A stretch of 60,684 bases of DNA, taken from positions 1 through 60,684 of IMG/VR virus record IMGVR_UViG_3300009129_000015. One strand, given 5' to 3'. Of this stretch, positions 27,921-36,913 are shown piece by piece. Positions within the stretch are counted from its first letter, which is position 1, and each line of letters starts with the position of its first letter. The notes under the pieces were generated by a model, which saw nothing but the letters and a program-made list of their open reading frames with translations, did no database searches and had not been told where the DNA came from. This stretch comes from a virus. A program made the translations under genes and the position numbers.

Positions 27921-28880
27921 TTATTGGTTCAAAATAAAATCAGTATCACTCAACAACATGACGAGCAGGGCCATACGAATATATAGGCCGTTCTCTACCT
28001 GTCTGAAATATGCCGCTCTCGGGTCATTGTCCACTTCGGGCAACAATTCATTTACCCTTGGAAGTGGATGAAGAATTCGTGCATCGGGTTTCATCAGTTT
28101 CAATAAATCAGCATCAACACGATACTCGGCTTGCCTATGATATTTCTGATACAACGCAAAATCGTTTTGGTCGAATCGTTCCTTCTGTAGTCGTGTCTGA
28201 TATATCACATCGACCTTTGGTGCAACATCTTTCAGGTCTGCACTAATGGTCAAGGGAATATCTTTTTCGGCAACATGGAGCAGGAGTTCTCGCTTCAGCT
28301 TGACGAACTCAGGAGATACCAAATACAGATGACCAATGTCCTTGTATTGTGCCAAGAGATATAGCAAAGAATGAATGGTCCGACTGTGTGCCAAGTCACC
28401 AACCAATGCAATGCTCTTTCCATTCACTCCACCACATTCTCGGCGTATGGTATACAGGTCAATGAGTGCCTGTGTCGGATGCTGGCCCTCTCCATCCCCG
28501 GCATTGATGATGGGTGTATCCGGGCAAACCAATGCAGCCGCTTCGGCGGCACCCTCCTGTGAATGTCGAAGGACAATCACATCCGAATAGGCAGCAACCG
28601 TGCGAACAGAATCTTCAAGCCGTTCTCCCTTTGCTGCCGAAGAGAAATTTGTTGCGCTCTCTGTGGAGATAACATCCCCGCCCAACTTTTTCATTGCTGC
28701 CTCAAACGAAAATCGTGTGCGAGTGGACGGTTCATAGAAAAGCGTTGACATGAGAAACCCTGAGTTTCTGAGCATGGGAATCGGATTGTCTCGTATCTTG
28801 TCTGTCACCTCAAAGATTCGCTTTAGTGTTTTCTTGTCAAATTGCTGTGCCTTCAAAACGTGTTTCATGTCTTCTCTCAT
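27921..28880 (-). CDS. pyrB: Aspartate carbamoyltransferase catalytic subunit
   Basis: 319 residues from the ATG at 28878-28880, placed 17 nt after the gp47 stop with AAAAGGAAA upstream. Carbamoyl-phosphate motif STRTR at about 52-56, catalytic Lys about 84, HPTQALIDLYTI at about 134, and ILHPLPRVNE at about 269-278 are all intact, so it should be an active catalytic chain (condenses carbamoyl phosphate and aspartate to carbamoyl aspartate, the committed step of pyrimidine synthesis). No regulatory PyrI is present in the window, so it would be free of CTP inhibition unless it joins the host's subunit. It lies between gp47 and gp46, genes that are usually adjacent, and so looks like an acquired accessory metabolic gene. 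Confidence 0.95.
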   Translation of the reverse strand: MREDMKHVLKAQQFDKKTLKRIFEVTDKIRDNPIPMLRNSGFLMSTLFYEPSTRTRFSFEAAMKKLGGDVISTESATNFSSAAKGERLEDSVRTVAAYSDVIVLRHSQEGAAEAAALVCPDTPIINAGDGEGQHPTQALIDLYTIRRECGGVNGKSIALVGDLAHSRTIHSLLYLLAQYKDIGHLYLVSPEFVKLKRELLLHVAEKDIPLTISADLKDVAPKVDVIYQTRLQKERFDQNDFALYQKYHRQAEYRVDADLLKLMKPDARILHPLPRVNELLPEVDNDPRAAYFRQVENGLYIRMALLVMLLSDTDFILNQ

Positions 28881-28896
28881 TATAACGATTTCCTTT

Positions 28897-29943
28897 TTAT
28901 GCGTTTGAAATTGCCTCTTCAAATAACGATCTCATCAACCCCTTGACCTCATCCTTATTGTCATAGGGCGCTTGCTCCACATAGTCATTCAGAATTTCAA
29001 GCGTGGATTTTGATTCGATATGCTCTAGTGCCACATCATCACTATTCAATACGTCCGTATTGTCAATGATTTGTAAATGCCAAGGGTCTGCCGCTTCCAT
29101 CTCTATGACGAACTTGTCGAAGATATACTGGTCATTTATTTCATTTGCAATAACCTTGACTGCCCTTCGTGTATACTCCGAGAAGTCAACCTTCCCGGCA
29201 AGAAATTCATCCTCTACATCTGCATCATAGAACACCTTGGAAAACATCTTGAGTGGATTGGGCACAAATTCCAATTCGAGCGTGTCTGTATCGAACACAT
29301 GGAATCCACGCTCTTCTCCATAGTCAATCCATGTCTGTTCAAATGGGCTACCCAAATACCACACGTTGTCCATGTGCGACCGTGTATGAAAATGCCCGGA
29401 AAACACCATGTCGAATCGCCCGAAGACTTTTCTGTCCATGCCATCCATTGACACCGAACCCTTTGCAAACGGAAACCCAACAAGATTCAAATGACCAAAG
29501 ACAATCTTGGCCCGTGAGTTTTTGATGCACTTGATGGTGTCGTCCTCGTTTCCCGAATTAATCCAAGGCACCATGAGAACGTTCAGACCATCGAAAGAAA
29601 CTTCGGTTGCCTCTTCATATACGTCAATGCCATCATTGAACAGGCAGTCCATTGAATTGACACGATTGGTATTCTTGTAGTAGGTGTCATGGTTGCCAAT
29701 GATAATGGAAAGGTCATACTCGTATCGCATTTTGTCAATGACCTTCTTGAACCGATGCAATGTCTTGTAACTAATCCACTTGCGCCTGTCCGTCACATCT
29801 CCAAGATGGATAATGGACTTAATCTTGTGCTTCTCCAAATACGGAAAGAATTGCTCATACCAAAACCTCTCTTGATACGCCGCAAAGGTATCGCTGTCTC
29901 CGCGAATCCCTGCATGAGTATCTGTCACCAATGCGATTTTCAT
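28897..29943 (-). CDS. 47: Recombination endonuclease subunit gp47 (Mre11/SbcD-like)
   Basis: 348 residues from MKIALVTDTHAGIRGDSD; GGAGG lies 9 nt before this ATG, better than the ATG three codons earlier. Metallophosphoesterase motifs are in order: DTHAG, GDVTDRR (near 50), GNHD (near 84), GHFHTRS (near 180). It is the nuclease partner of gp46. It starts 2 nt after the gp55 stop. Confidence 0.94.
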   Translation of the reverse strand: MKIALVTDTHAGIRGDSDTFAAYQERFWYEQFFPYLEKHKIKSIIHLGDVTDRRKWISYKTLHRFKKVIDKMRYEYDLSIIIGNHDTYYKNTNRVNSMDCLFNDGIDVYEEATEVSFDGLNVLMVPWINSGNEDDTIKCIKNSRAKIVFGHLNLVGFPFAKGSVSMDGMDRKVFGRFDMVFSGHFHTRSHMDNVWYLGSPFEQTWIDYGEERGFHVFDTDTLELEFVPNPLKMFSKVFYDADVEDEFLAGKVDFSEYTRRAVKVIANEINDQYIFDKFVIEMEAADPWHLQIIDNTDVLNSDDVALEHIESKSTLEILNDYVEQAPYDNKDEVKGLMRSLFEEAISNA

Positions 29944-29944
29944 A

Positions 29945-30556
29945 TTACACATCCTCCGGCTTCACGTTTGTTGCATACTGTAGAAGGTTGTTCGCTGCCA
30001 CCGCTGCCTTCTTTTTCTTTTTAACTCCTCGCTTATGTTTAATTTCTTTTTTCTTTTGTACAGAATCCTCAAAGGTTCCAATAAACTCACTCATATTGTC
30101 ATATAATTTTGTAAATCCAATACTGGTGGCTCCGTTCTTTTGATGTTCGTTGTTATGTTCGTTTAATATTTCTATTATTTGAGAATTTTCTAATGATTTA
30201 TATTTGACATAAAGCTGCTTCTTTTCTTTTTGTATTCTTCGCAAGAACGCATAATATATAATTTGAGTAAAATAGGCAAATGGATTCTTTGACTTTTCTG
30301 GATCAAAATTATGAATATACTGAATGCAATTTTCTATGCCATCTGAAATCATGTCTTCTCGAAATGCATAATTAATGAAATTTGATTTATAAGAGAGCCT
30401 GTTGGCAATGCTCATAAAGATTTTTCCAATGTCATCGGGAACTGTTGGCAGTTCCTTTCCTGCCTCTTTGGCTTCTTTTGTTGCAGCCTTAAATTCAATC
30501 ATATATTGAAGAAATTGTTTGTTGTCTACATAATGTTCTGGTTTCTCCCTGCTCAT
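29945..30556 (-). CDS. 55: Late-transcription sigma factor gp55
   Basis: 203 residues. The block FREDMISDGIENCIQYIHNF followed by DPEKSKNPFAYFTQIIYYAF and LRRIQKEKKQ (about 70-120) is the sigma region 2-like core of the T4 gp55 family, which recognises the TATAAATA late promoter. The C-terminal part is very basic. It overlaps uvsW by 4 nt. The window's repeated TATAAATA boxes are its expected targets. Confidence 0.92.
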   Translation of the reverse strand: MSREKPEHYVDNKQFLQYMIEFKAATKEAKEAGKELPTVPDDIGKIFMSIANRLSYKSNFINYAFREDMISDGIENCIQYIHNFDPEKSKNPFAYFTQIIYYAFLRRIQKEKKQLYVKYKSLENSQIIEILNEHNNEHQKNGATSIGFTKLYDNMSEFIGTFEDSVQKKKEIKHKRGVKKKKKAAVAANNLLQYATNVKPEDV

Positions 30557-32055
30557 ACAAGACTCCCTTTATTTTTTGATGCTGTTGCTTTTGGTAATTT
30601 TACGTTATATGATTTTACCTTGAACTTCTCTGATTTGTAGATGTCGAACCTCTCTTGGTAGTGACGAAGAGCAAAGTTTCTTGTCTTTCGGCCACACGAC
30701 AGGTCATCTACAATATCATACAGGATTGCCTGTTCGTCCTCGTCCTCCCCCAACCTTCTCAATGCTCGCCCAATGCTCTGCAATGTTCTGATGCGCGACT
30801 TGCCGGGATGAACAAAGACCACATTGTTGAGTCGTTTGATGTTGATACCCGTAGAGTAGACACCAACGGATGCAATGATGATTGCATTTTCTTCTTGTTC
30901 TACCTGCGAGCGAACTGCCTCCCGGTCGTTGACATTCGTACCCCCATGCACAAAAAAGACCTTTCGACCATCAATGTTTATCATGTCGAACAACGGGACA
31001 CCATGCTTTTCTATATAGTTGAACAAGACGAGCGTGTTTCCTTCAAGACTCAGAACCAGATTCTTGATGAACCTGTTTCGCGAATCGCTGCCTACAAGAT
31101 AATCAATTTCCTCTTGGTATTTTAGTTTGGACGACACCTTCTCTTCGTGTTTTAATATAATTGCCTTGACAATGAAATCCGAAAGCACCTTTTCGTCAAT
31201 GAGCTTCTTGGTTCCAATGACCTTTCGGACTGGCCCGAGCAACCCTTCGATGACCAATTTGTTTGTCTGCATTCCATCCAAGGTTCCTGTCGTGCCGAAA
31301 CGATATTTGACATTGGGTGTCTTTGTCAGAATACCCATGAGCGATTTGGCTTTTACTCCATGACACTCATCGACCACCACCATTCCGAACTGTTCAAAGT
31401 AATCCTTGCGGAGACGAAAGAGCGACTGCCATGTCGAAATCACAATAGGGCATTCGGTTTCCTTTGGTCGGCCCGACATGATTTGATGAATACCAATATC
31501 CGAAGGCATATTATAGTCGGCAAAGTCCTGGGACATCTGTGCCACCAATGATGTGGTCGGAACAATGATAAGAATCTTCTTGTTCTGTGCCTCCATATAG
31601 AACCGAGTGAGCAGATAAATCATAAGGCTCTTGCCGGAACCCGTAGGCGAAAGCAAGAGCATCCTCCGCTTTCGGACTGCTGCCACAAACGCATCCACTT
31701 GGTAATTTCTTGGTGTGTATTTGGAAGGAATCCCCAGAGTTTCAATGAACTCGACTGCCTCATGGACAGAAAAGTTCTCGTCTGCATCAGATTCTACGTC
31801 TTCATACTCTACAACATAATCTCGCTCTTCGGCAAATGCATTAATATATGACACCAGCCCGGCATAGATGGTTCCATCCTGTATGTTAAAAAGTCTGATC
31901 TTCCCATCCCATGTGCCATGCCTATAGGCCGGCATGAACCGATAGCCCGGAACCTCAAATGTGAAATGGTCTGACAATTCACGGAGAGCAGAGCGTTCGT
32001 CGGAGCGGACACGAAGATAGACTTCGTTCAGTTTCTGGACTTTGAGTATATCCAT
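30553..32055 (-). CDS. uvsW: UvsW helicase
   Basis: 500 residues from MDILKVQKLNEVYLRV, 17 nt after the uvsY stop; the family normally begins this way, so I reject the start that overlaps uvsY. An N-terminal domain with YRFMPAYRHGTWDGKIRLF, Walker A SPTGSGKS (about 136-143), DECH box (about 229-232), motif III FGTTGTLDG and a C-terminal RecA domain with SIGRALRRLGEDE. It unwinds R-loops and branched recombination intermediates and helps switch from origin- to recombination-dependent replication. Confidence 0.94.
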   Translation of the reverse strand: MDILKVQKLNEVYLRVRSDERSALRELSDHFTFEVPGYRFMPAYRHGTWDGKIRLFNIQDGTIYAGLVSYINAFAEERDYVVEYEDVESDADENFSVHEAVEFIETLGIPSKYTPRNYQVDAFVAAVRKRRMLLLSPTGSGKSLMIYLLTRFYMEAQNKKILIIVPTTSLVAQMSQDFADYNMPSDIGIHQIMSGRPKETECPIVISTWQSLFRLRKDYFEQFGMVVVDECHGVKAKSLMGILTKTPNVKYRFGTTGTLDGMQTNKLVIEGLLGPVRKVIGTKKLIDEKVLSDFIVKAIILKHEEKVSSKLKYQEEIDYLVGSDSRNRFIKNLVLSLEGNTLVLFNYIEKHGVPLFDMINIDGRKVFFVHGGTNVNDREAVRSQVEQEENAIIIASVGVYSTGINIKRLNNVVFVHPGKSRIRTLQSIGRALRRLGEDEDEQAILYDIVDDLSCGRKTRNFALRHYQERFDIYKSEKFKVKSYNVKLPKATASKNKGSLV

Positions 32056-32072
32056 GTGGGTGTGTAGTTCTT

Positions 32073-32537
32073 TTAACCGTTGATTCCGTTCGTGAACTGC
32101 TTCCACTTGATCGCATTGGTGATCTGAAAACTGCGATTGTTGATGCTACTGATAATAGAATTCAACAGGGCACACTTTTCTCGCTGGTCGCCAATCATGA
32201 CCAAGTTTTGAATAACATCCGGGTCGCCTTCGATATACTTTGGAACATCTCCCTTGAGAATCTTGAGAGTCGGCGGTTTCCAATTTCGTTCTTCAAGGTC
32301 TTCTTCACACATCTTCCCAGAGTAATATTCGTGCTTGTCCTTCTCCAGCATCTTGTGGGTGAACATCATTCGGTTGAGGATGCGATTCTCATCGTTCATA
32401 ATTTTCATGTATTTGGAATGTAGCTGGGGAATCTTGAGGCTTTCAAGGTCAAGCTCCAGATCGTCAATCTTGGAATCCACATCCCAGAGTTCATGAATCA
32501 TTTCTAACGTGAATGGTTTTTCTTCAAGAGTTGTCAT
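32073..32537 (-). CDS. uvsY: UvsY recombination mediator
   Basis: 154 residues, the usual UvsY size. Helical N-terminal half with LELDLESLKIPQLHSKYMKI, a central YYSGK...P-x-LK-ILKGDVPKYIEGDPDVI that matches the family's LK-DV-YI-D core, and an amphipathic C-terminus. It loads UvsX recombinase onto gp32-coated single strands. It is the first gene after the consensus sigma70 promoter at 32654-32681. UvsX itself is not in this window. Confidence 0.9.
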   Translation of the reverse strand: MTTLEEKPFTLEMIHELWDVDSKIDDLELDLESLKIPQLHSKYMKIMNDENRILNRMMFTHKMLEKDKHEYYSGKMCEEDLEERNWKPPTLKILKGDVPKYIEGDPDVIQNLVMIGDQREKCALLNSIISSINNRSFQITNAIKWKQFTNGING

Positions 32538-32596
32538 GTTTTAAATATACCTTTCATTTTCAATATAATATATGTGAAATTGCTATTTTATTTAAA

Positions 32597-32634
32597 ACTC
32601 CAGTTTTATTTAAAATCCAGCCCCAGCCTGGAGT
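32597..32634 (-). promoter_or_regulatory. Leader hairpin upstream of uvsY (attenuator-like)
   Basis: ACTCCAG/CTGGAGT (32597-32603 with 32628-32634), followed on the minus strand by TTTTAAAT. It lies between the sigma70 promoter and uvsY. A direct repeat of TTTTAAATAAAA occurs in and after the hairpin. It may attenuate transcription or end read-through from the gene above. Confidence 0.4.
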
Positions 32635-32653
32635 CCTCTCACACATGGGGCCT

Positions 32654-32681
32654 ATTATAATCACCAAACAAGAGGTGTCAA
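32654..32681 (-). promoter_or_regulatory. Consensus sigma70 promoter for the recombination module
   Basis: Minus strand TTGACA (32676-32681), 16-bp spacer, TATAAT (32654-32659): both boxes perfect. It is placed just after the stop of the gp19-like gene and about 115 nt above the uvsY ATG. It gives uvsY, uvsW, gp55, gp47, pyrB, gp46, and the Mom-like gene an early start independent of late transcription. Confidence 0.85.
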
Positions 32682-32689
32682 GCCCAAAC

Positions 32690-33193
32690 TCAAATTTTTT
32701 CGTAGGTATATGTCAGATACCTGAAGGTTGCCGATGCCTTGATTCCTTCAATATCGGCAGATGCCGAATCAAATAAAACTTCTGATAAATTAGTTGGAAA
32801 TAGGTCTTTAAATATAATTTGATAATTGGGGTTCATATTTGAATTCAGGACGGTGAGCGTTGCATCTGAATAAATGTGCTTTTCCTTTTGGGCGTCATAT
32901 TCTGGATATTCGTGAGGGAATCCCAGGCCAGCCATCCAGTCATAGAGTTCCTTCCAATTCTGAAGGTCTTCGTCCACAAGAAACTGAATGTTCAATGGGT
33001 CAAAAACAAGGGTGTCTCCGGGGACTGCCGTCTGAAGAAATGGGGTAGGCTGGGGGGCTTCACCAAGAGTGATTCCGGGGAGGTTTACCGAAGTCAGAAA
33101 CCAATTGGTGTTCGGAAGCACTTCAATATAAAATCGAAACCCTACAGGAGATAGGTAGTTGATGTTGTCTGGTGAATTGAATGATTTTGCCAT
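32690..33193 (-). CDS. gp19-like tail tube/tail completion family protein
   Basis: 167 residues. The sequence PVGFRFYIEVLPNTNWFLTS, then VNLPGITLGEAP, then DPLNIQFLVDEDLQNWKELY and GFPHEYPEYD is the small gp19-like family found beside gp23 and uvsY in marine T4-like phages. It is clearly different from the gp19 at 38690-39232. Probably a tail tube, terminator or baseplate element; the exact role is not known to me. Confidence 0.75.
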   Translation of the reverse strand: MAKSFNSPDNINYLSPVGFRFYIEVLPNTNWFLTSVNLPGITLGEAPQPTPFLQTAVPGDTLVFDPLNIQFLVDEDLQNWKELYDWMAGLGFPHEYPEYDAQKEKHIYSDATLTVLNSNMNPNYQIIFKDLFPTNLSEVLFDSASADIEGIKASATFRYLTYTYEKI

Positions 33194-33242
33194 GCACGGT
33201 GCCTCCTATTGTGTATTTAGGCGACGGGCGGCCGAAAAGAAA

Positions 33243-33279
33243 CGAGGAGTGTCTCTCTGTATGAGAAAGACACCCCTCG
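33243..33279 (-). terminator. Terminator after gp23
   Basis: Stem about 12-15 bp, CGAGG-GTGTCT type (33243-33257 with 33263-33279, one wobble on the transcribed strand), followed on the minus strand by TTTCTTTT. It lies about 30 nt beyond the gp23 stop, as expected after the most expressed late gene. Confidence 0.75.
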
Positions 33280-33307
33280 ATTTCTTTTTTTATACTACTT
33301 GGTATTA

Positions 33308-34651
33308 CTAGCCAGCAAGATTGTTGACTGCAAATGCCCTGTAGTATCGGTTGTTCTGACCAATCGCCACGGTGGAGATGCCAGTTGTCGTTGCAAATGG
33401 ATTCACACCGACACCGTAGCGGGTCTTGAATCCAATCTTGGGTTGGAATGTTTCCTCGCCAATTGCACGGACCATCTGGAGTGGAACGTATGGGCAGTAG
33501 AACATTCCTGCGTCATATGGCGACGATCCCTTATATCCGACACACACAAAGTCGTCTGCGGTGAAGGAGTAGGGGTCAATGTAGACCTTGAGTCCTGCAC
33601 CAATGGTTCCGGCAAATGTGCTTCCTGTGTCGTCTACCGTGAGTGCGGCAGTCGGGTCAAGAACACCAGCCGTTGCAAGAGCAGAAGCAACATCACTTGA
33701 GCAGAGAATGAAGTTGCCCTTCCCTCGACGAGTGTTCTTTGCAATGGCATTGGCTTCTGTCTCAATCTTGTAGACAAGAGCCTTGAATCGCTCCACAAGC
33801 CAGCGACCATCAAGTGAACCAAGCCCTGCTGCATTATTACCAGAAGGTGCGGCACCTCGGGCGTCAATGGCAGGTCTGCCAGTACAACTCATGTAAATCG
33901 AGCGAACAATTTCACGATTGATTTCTGCGTTGATCTCGGTCGTGAGAATATTTGCAAGCTCAGTCTCGGCATCAAGACCATGAATTGCCTTCAAGTCCTG
34001 TGCCAGTTCTACCGAATACTCTGCCTTGAGGGCCCGAGTAACGGCAGTCACACTCGACTTGTCGATCTTGAATGACATGGAAGGAATCTGGTTGGTTGCA
34101 GCAGAGCCCCATGCCTCGCCCTTTGCTGTCGTGTTACCTGTAAGAATACCAACATCTTCGGTTGACGCGGCATTGAACATGAGGTTGGCGTGCCCGGTGC
34201 CATTCCAGACAGGCTTGTTTGCGCCTGTGTTTGGATTGGCAGCCGAATAACCAGACTTGGCTTCGTCGTAGAATGCATTTGCGCCATCGGCATCGCCTTC
34301 GTTCCGCGTGCCATATGTTGGGCGAAGTGCAAAAATCAGACCCGTCGGGCCGGACATTGGCTGGACACCCATGACATCAAATGCAATGAGATTAGGAGCA
34401 GTTCGTCGCACAAGGCTGATAAGAACAGGGTCAAACTTGGCAACATCGCCCGTGACTGTTTCTGGGGCAAGAGATTCGCCAAGAAGACTTGTCGAACCCG
34501 CTCCTGTTACTGATGCTTGTTCTTGAAGAGCTATCTCTTGCTGCTCAAGCATGTGTGCTGTGACAACCTTTCGGTAATTATTCTTGATCTCAGGAAGATC
34601 CGTATGGTCAAGAACTGGTTGCCATTTGTTAACTAGCTGTTCATTCAACAT
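33308..34651 (-). CDS. 23: Major capsid protein gp23
   Basis: 447 residues, the short form typical of marine T4-like phages. It begins MLNEQLVNKWQPVLDHTDLP, carries a LLGE site near residue 58 where gp21 would cut the N-terminal delta domain, and has the MSGPTGLIFALRP and GRWLVERFKALVYKIETEAN blocks of the family. It forms the hexamers of the prolate head. A late promoter lies 60 nt upstream and a strong terminator follows. Confidence 0.95.
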   Translation of the reverse strand: MLNEQLVNKWQPVLDHTDLPEIKNNYRKVVTAHMLEQQEIALQEQASVTGAGSTSLLGESLAPETVTGDVAKFDPVLISLVRRTAPNLIAFDVMGVQPMSGPTGLIFALRPTYGTRNEGDADGANAFYDEAKSGYSAANPNTGANKPVWNGTGHANLMFNAASTEDVGILTGNTTAKGEAWGSAATNQIPSMSFKIDKSSVTAVTRALKAEYSVELAQDLKAIHGLDAETELANILTTEINAEINREIVRSIYMSCTGRPAIDARGAAPSGNNAAGLGSLDGRWLVERFKALVYKIETEANAIAKNTRRGKGNFILCSSDVASALATAGVLDPTAALTVDDTGSTFAGTIGAGLKVYIDPYSFTADDFVCVGYKGSSPYDAGMFYCPYVPLQMVRAIGEETFQPKIGFKTRYGVGVNPFATTTGISTVAIGQNNRYYRAFAVNNLAG

Positions 34652-34710
34652 GTGTTTACTCCTTAAAAAATCGTTGAATTAGATAATCTCTTCAACAGTA
34701 TCCTAATGTT

Positions 34711-34718
34711 TATTTATA
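34711..34718 (-). promoter_or_regulatory. T4-type late promoter of gp23
   Basis: Exact TATAAATA on the minus strand, 60 nt before the gp23 ATG, in the gp22-gp23 gap. Confidence 0.85.
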
Positions 34719-34720
34719 AA

Positions 34721-35989
34721 TTATTGATTTTCAACAACAGTTCTTCCAAGCGTACTTACATATGCAGCCATCGTAGAGTTTGGTGGTGCCTCTTCGGTGC
34801 CTGCAAGACCATTCTCAGAAACTTCAAACTCTTCATCAAGGGTGGTCGTCTTTCCATGAACTGTCCTTGGGAAATAATTCTCTTTAATTGTCTCAAGAGC
34901 AGTTCGATATTGGTCTACATCTTCAAAAGCAACTCCCTCTGCAAGGCCCTTCATCTTCTCTGATTCAATATCAGTCAGTTCATCAGAAAGGCTTGTCAGA
35001 ATTTCATCCTTTTGAAATCCTTTGACCTTTGAAAAAAGGTCAATATTTTTTTCGACGGTTTCATTGAGTTCTTGTTCCAACTGGTCAACTCGCTCGGCAA
35101 GACTGTCTACCACATCGACCTTCTCTTCTGGAACATCAATGTAATGGTCTTCAAACAGTTGCTTGAGTCCACCAATAAATTCTTCGGTAATTTCCGACTT
35201 GATCCCGCGCTCGATTGCAAGTTCGTTGTCCTTGATCCATTCTTCTACAACATAGGACAGATAACTATCCACCTTGTCGGTGATTGTGGAAAGGATGGAT
35301 GCCTCTGATTCCTGCAACTTGGCACCAAATGATGCTTCCATTGATTCCAGTTCAGAATTAATCTTTGCAACCACGGCAGCTTCAAAAATTGTCTGAACCT
35401 GTGACTTGAATTCTTCTGAGAGATCATTCTCTCCAAAGATTGCATTAAGGTCTTCTGAAATATCAATATCATCGCTGGTAATGACCGTGCGCTCAATGGA
35501 AAGGGGAATTTCAATTGAATCGTCATCCTCATCTTCTTCTACAGCTTCTCCAAGAAGGTCGTCCATGAGCTTGGCATATGCACCTGCCAGCTTTTCGGCA
35601 TCTGTGTCCTTCATGGTTTCAAAGATTGAACGAATCATTTCTTGCTTGGTCGTGGGAAGGTCGCTCTCTTCGGCCACCTCTTCGGCAGACTCTTCCGCAT
35701 TAGTCTCTTCTTCTTCATAGACTTCAATTTCGGAAGGATCGTCGCCCTCTCCCTTGGTTTCTGCCCCTGCCTTGACCTTCTTCTTGCTCAACTTCTTGCC
35801 CTTGGGTGTGGCGGCCTTTGTTACCTTACCACTCTCAGGAGCAGAACCAGTTGCACCACTTCCAGGCTTGTCTGGAGATTCGGTAGAATCTTCTGCCAAT
35901 TCGTATTCAATCTCATTTGCAATATCATTTGCAATCTGGTCAATTTCTTCATCAATTGAGATTTCTGCGGTATTTAATTCGGTTGCCAT
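34721..35989 (-). CDS. 22: Prohead scaffold protein gp22
   Basis: 422 residues from MATELNTAEISIDEE; AAGGAG lies about 10 nt before this ATG and a longer frame lacks a site. Extremely acidic, helical and coiled-coil-rich (SLAERVDQLEQELNETVEK), with many (I/L)xE sites, as expected for a scaffold that gp21 degrades to peptides during head maturation. Position between gp21 and gp23 confirms the call. Confidence 0.85.
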   Translation of the reverse strand: MATELNTAEISIDEEIDQIANDIANEIEYELAEDSTESPDKPGSGATGSAPESGKVTKAATPKGKKLSKKKVKAGAETKGEGDDPSEIEVYEEEETNAEESAEEVAEESDLPTTKQEMIRSIFETMKDTDAEKLAGAYAKLMDDLLGEAVEEDEDDDSIEIPLSIERTVITSDDIDISEDLNAIFGENDLSEEFKSQVQTIFEAAVVAKINSELESMEASFGAKLQESEASILSTITDKVDSYLSYVVEEWIKDNELAIERGIKSEITEEFIGGLKQLFEDHYIDVPEEKVDVVDSLAERVDQLEQELNETVEKNIDLFSKVKGFQKDEILTSLSDELTDIESEKMKGLAEGVAFEDVDQYRTALETIKENYFPRTVHGKTTTLDEEFEVSENGLAGTEEAPPNSTMAAYVSTLGRTVVENQ

Positions 35990-36039
35990 TATATCCATCT
36001 CCTTAGAAAGAATGGAAGAATCCAAAGGTTATTCTTAGT

Positions 36040-36047
36040 TATTTATA
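36040..36047 (-). promoter_or_regulatory. T4-type late promoter of gp22
   Basis: Exact TATAAATA on the minus strand, 51 nt before the gp22 ATG. Confidence 0.8.
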
Positions 36048-36051
36048 AATC

Positions 36052-36708
36052 CTACAATTTTGACAAGAAGTTTTTGAAGAGATTTATCTTTGCCTCTTCC
36101 AACTCCTTCCTTCTTGCTTCCATGTTTACTTGCTTCTTGTATTGTTCTATTTCTTTTTCTCGTATGACGCCATTATCCCAGATCCATTCCTTCCCCTCCA
36201 TGATACCCTCGACAAATGCTTCTGGAGCAGACGGGTCTGCAACAATATCTGCGGCAGTTGCAAGATAAAAGTCATCTTGAACCACATTGGTTCCACGTTG
36301 ATTCTTGAGTGAACCCATGCCGCGTGAAGAAACACCCAACTTGGCACCTTCGTCAATGAGATTCTTGACAATCTTGCCATAGGGAGTGTCCATGATCTTT
36401 GCCTTGCCAATCCAGTTGTTTCCATCTTCCTTGAGTTCCTTAATCATATGCGAAACTCGTTCAAGGTTGACTACCGGACCATCGGGGTGGCCAAGTTCTC
36501 CAAATGCCCTGTTCTGGTCAACATAGTTTCCGATGTACTTGTATACTTCTTTGTTCAGGACTTCTTTGGGATAGATGCGGCCATTGCGATTCTTTTGTTC
36601 GGCTTGCATGAACACGCCCTTGATATAATGACTCTTTTCACCTTTGGCATTCTCTTCTGTGACAAACTCAATATTTTCGTCTGTCATGATTTCGGTGATT
36701 AGCTTCAT
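36052..36708 (-). CDS. 21: Prohead core protease gp21
   Basis: 218 residues, standard family length. NGRIYPKEV, catalytic His in FGELGHPDGP (about 74) and catalytic Ser in GVSSRGMGSL (about 127/128) mark the T4 prohead protease family. It is also its own likely substrate: MKLITE|IM at the N-terminus fits the (I/L)xE rule. It cleaves gp22, gp23 and packaged internal proteins during maturation. Confidence 0.93.
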   Translation of the reverse strand: MKLITEIMTDENIEFVTEENAKGEKSHYIKGVFMQAEQKNRNGRIYPKEVLNKEVYKYIGNYVDQNRAFGELGHPDGPVVNLERVSHMIKELKEDGNNWIGKAKIMDTPYGKIVKNLIDEGAKLGVSSRGMGSLKNQRGTNVVQDDFYLATAADIVADPSAPEAFVEGIMEGKEWIWDNGVIREKEIEQYKKQVNMEARRKELEEAKINLFKNFLSKL

Positions 36709-36710
36709 TG

Positions 36711-36893
36711 TTATGCTTCCTCGTCTTCGGATGCAGCTTCAACATCATTCAACCAGCGATTTGAAACTTCCATCTTTTTCGTTTTAAGGGCATCGGAAAC
36801 CTTAGAAAATAAAACAGAATTTATCTTGTCTGCCATTTCGGAAGGCTTTTCCCCAAGAGCATCTTTGATTGCCGCTTTAATTGTAGTTTTCAT
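36711..36893 (-). CDS. Prohead core protein (gp67/gp68-like)
   Basis: 60 residues between gp20 and gp21, the position of gp67/gp68 in T4. It reads DKINSVLFSKVSDALKTKKM in the centre, matching the INS-x-LF-K-x-x-A-L pattern of small core proteins in marine T4-like phages, and ends in an acidic tail. An ALGE site near residue 14 may be cut by gp21. Confidence 0.7.
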   Translation of the reverse strand: MKTTIKAAIKDALGEKPSEMADKINSVLFSKVSDALKTKKMEVSNRWLNDVEAASEDEEA

Positions 36894-36913
36894 TATAAAT
36901 ATCTCCTATTCTT

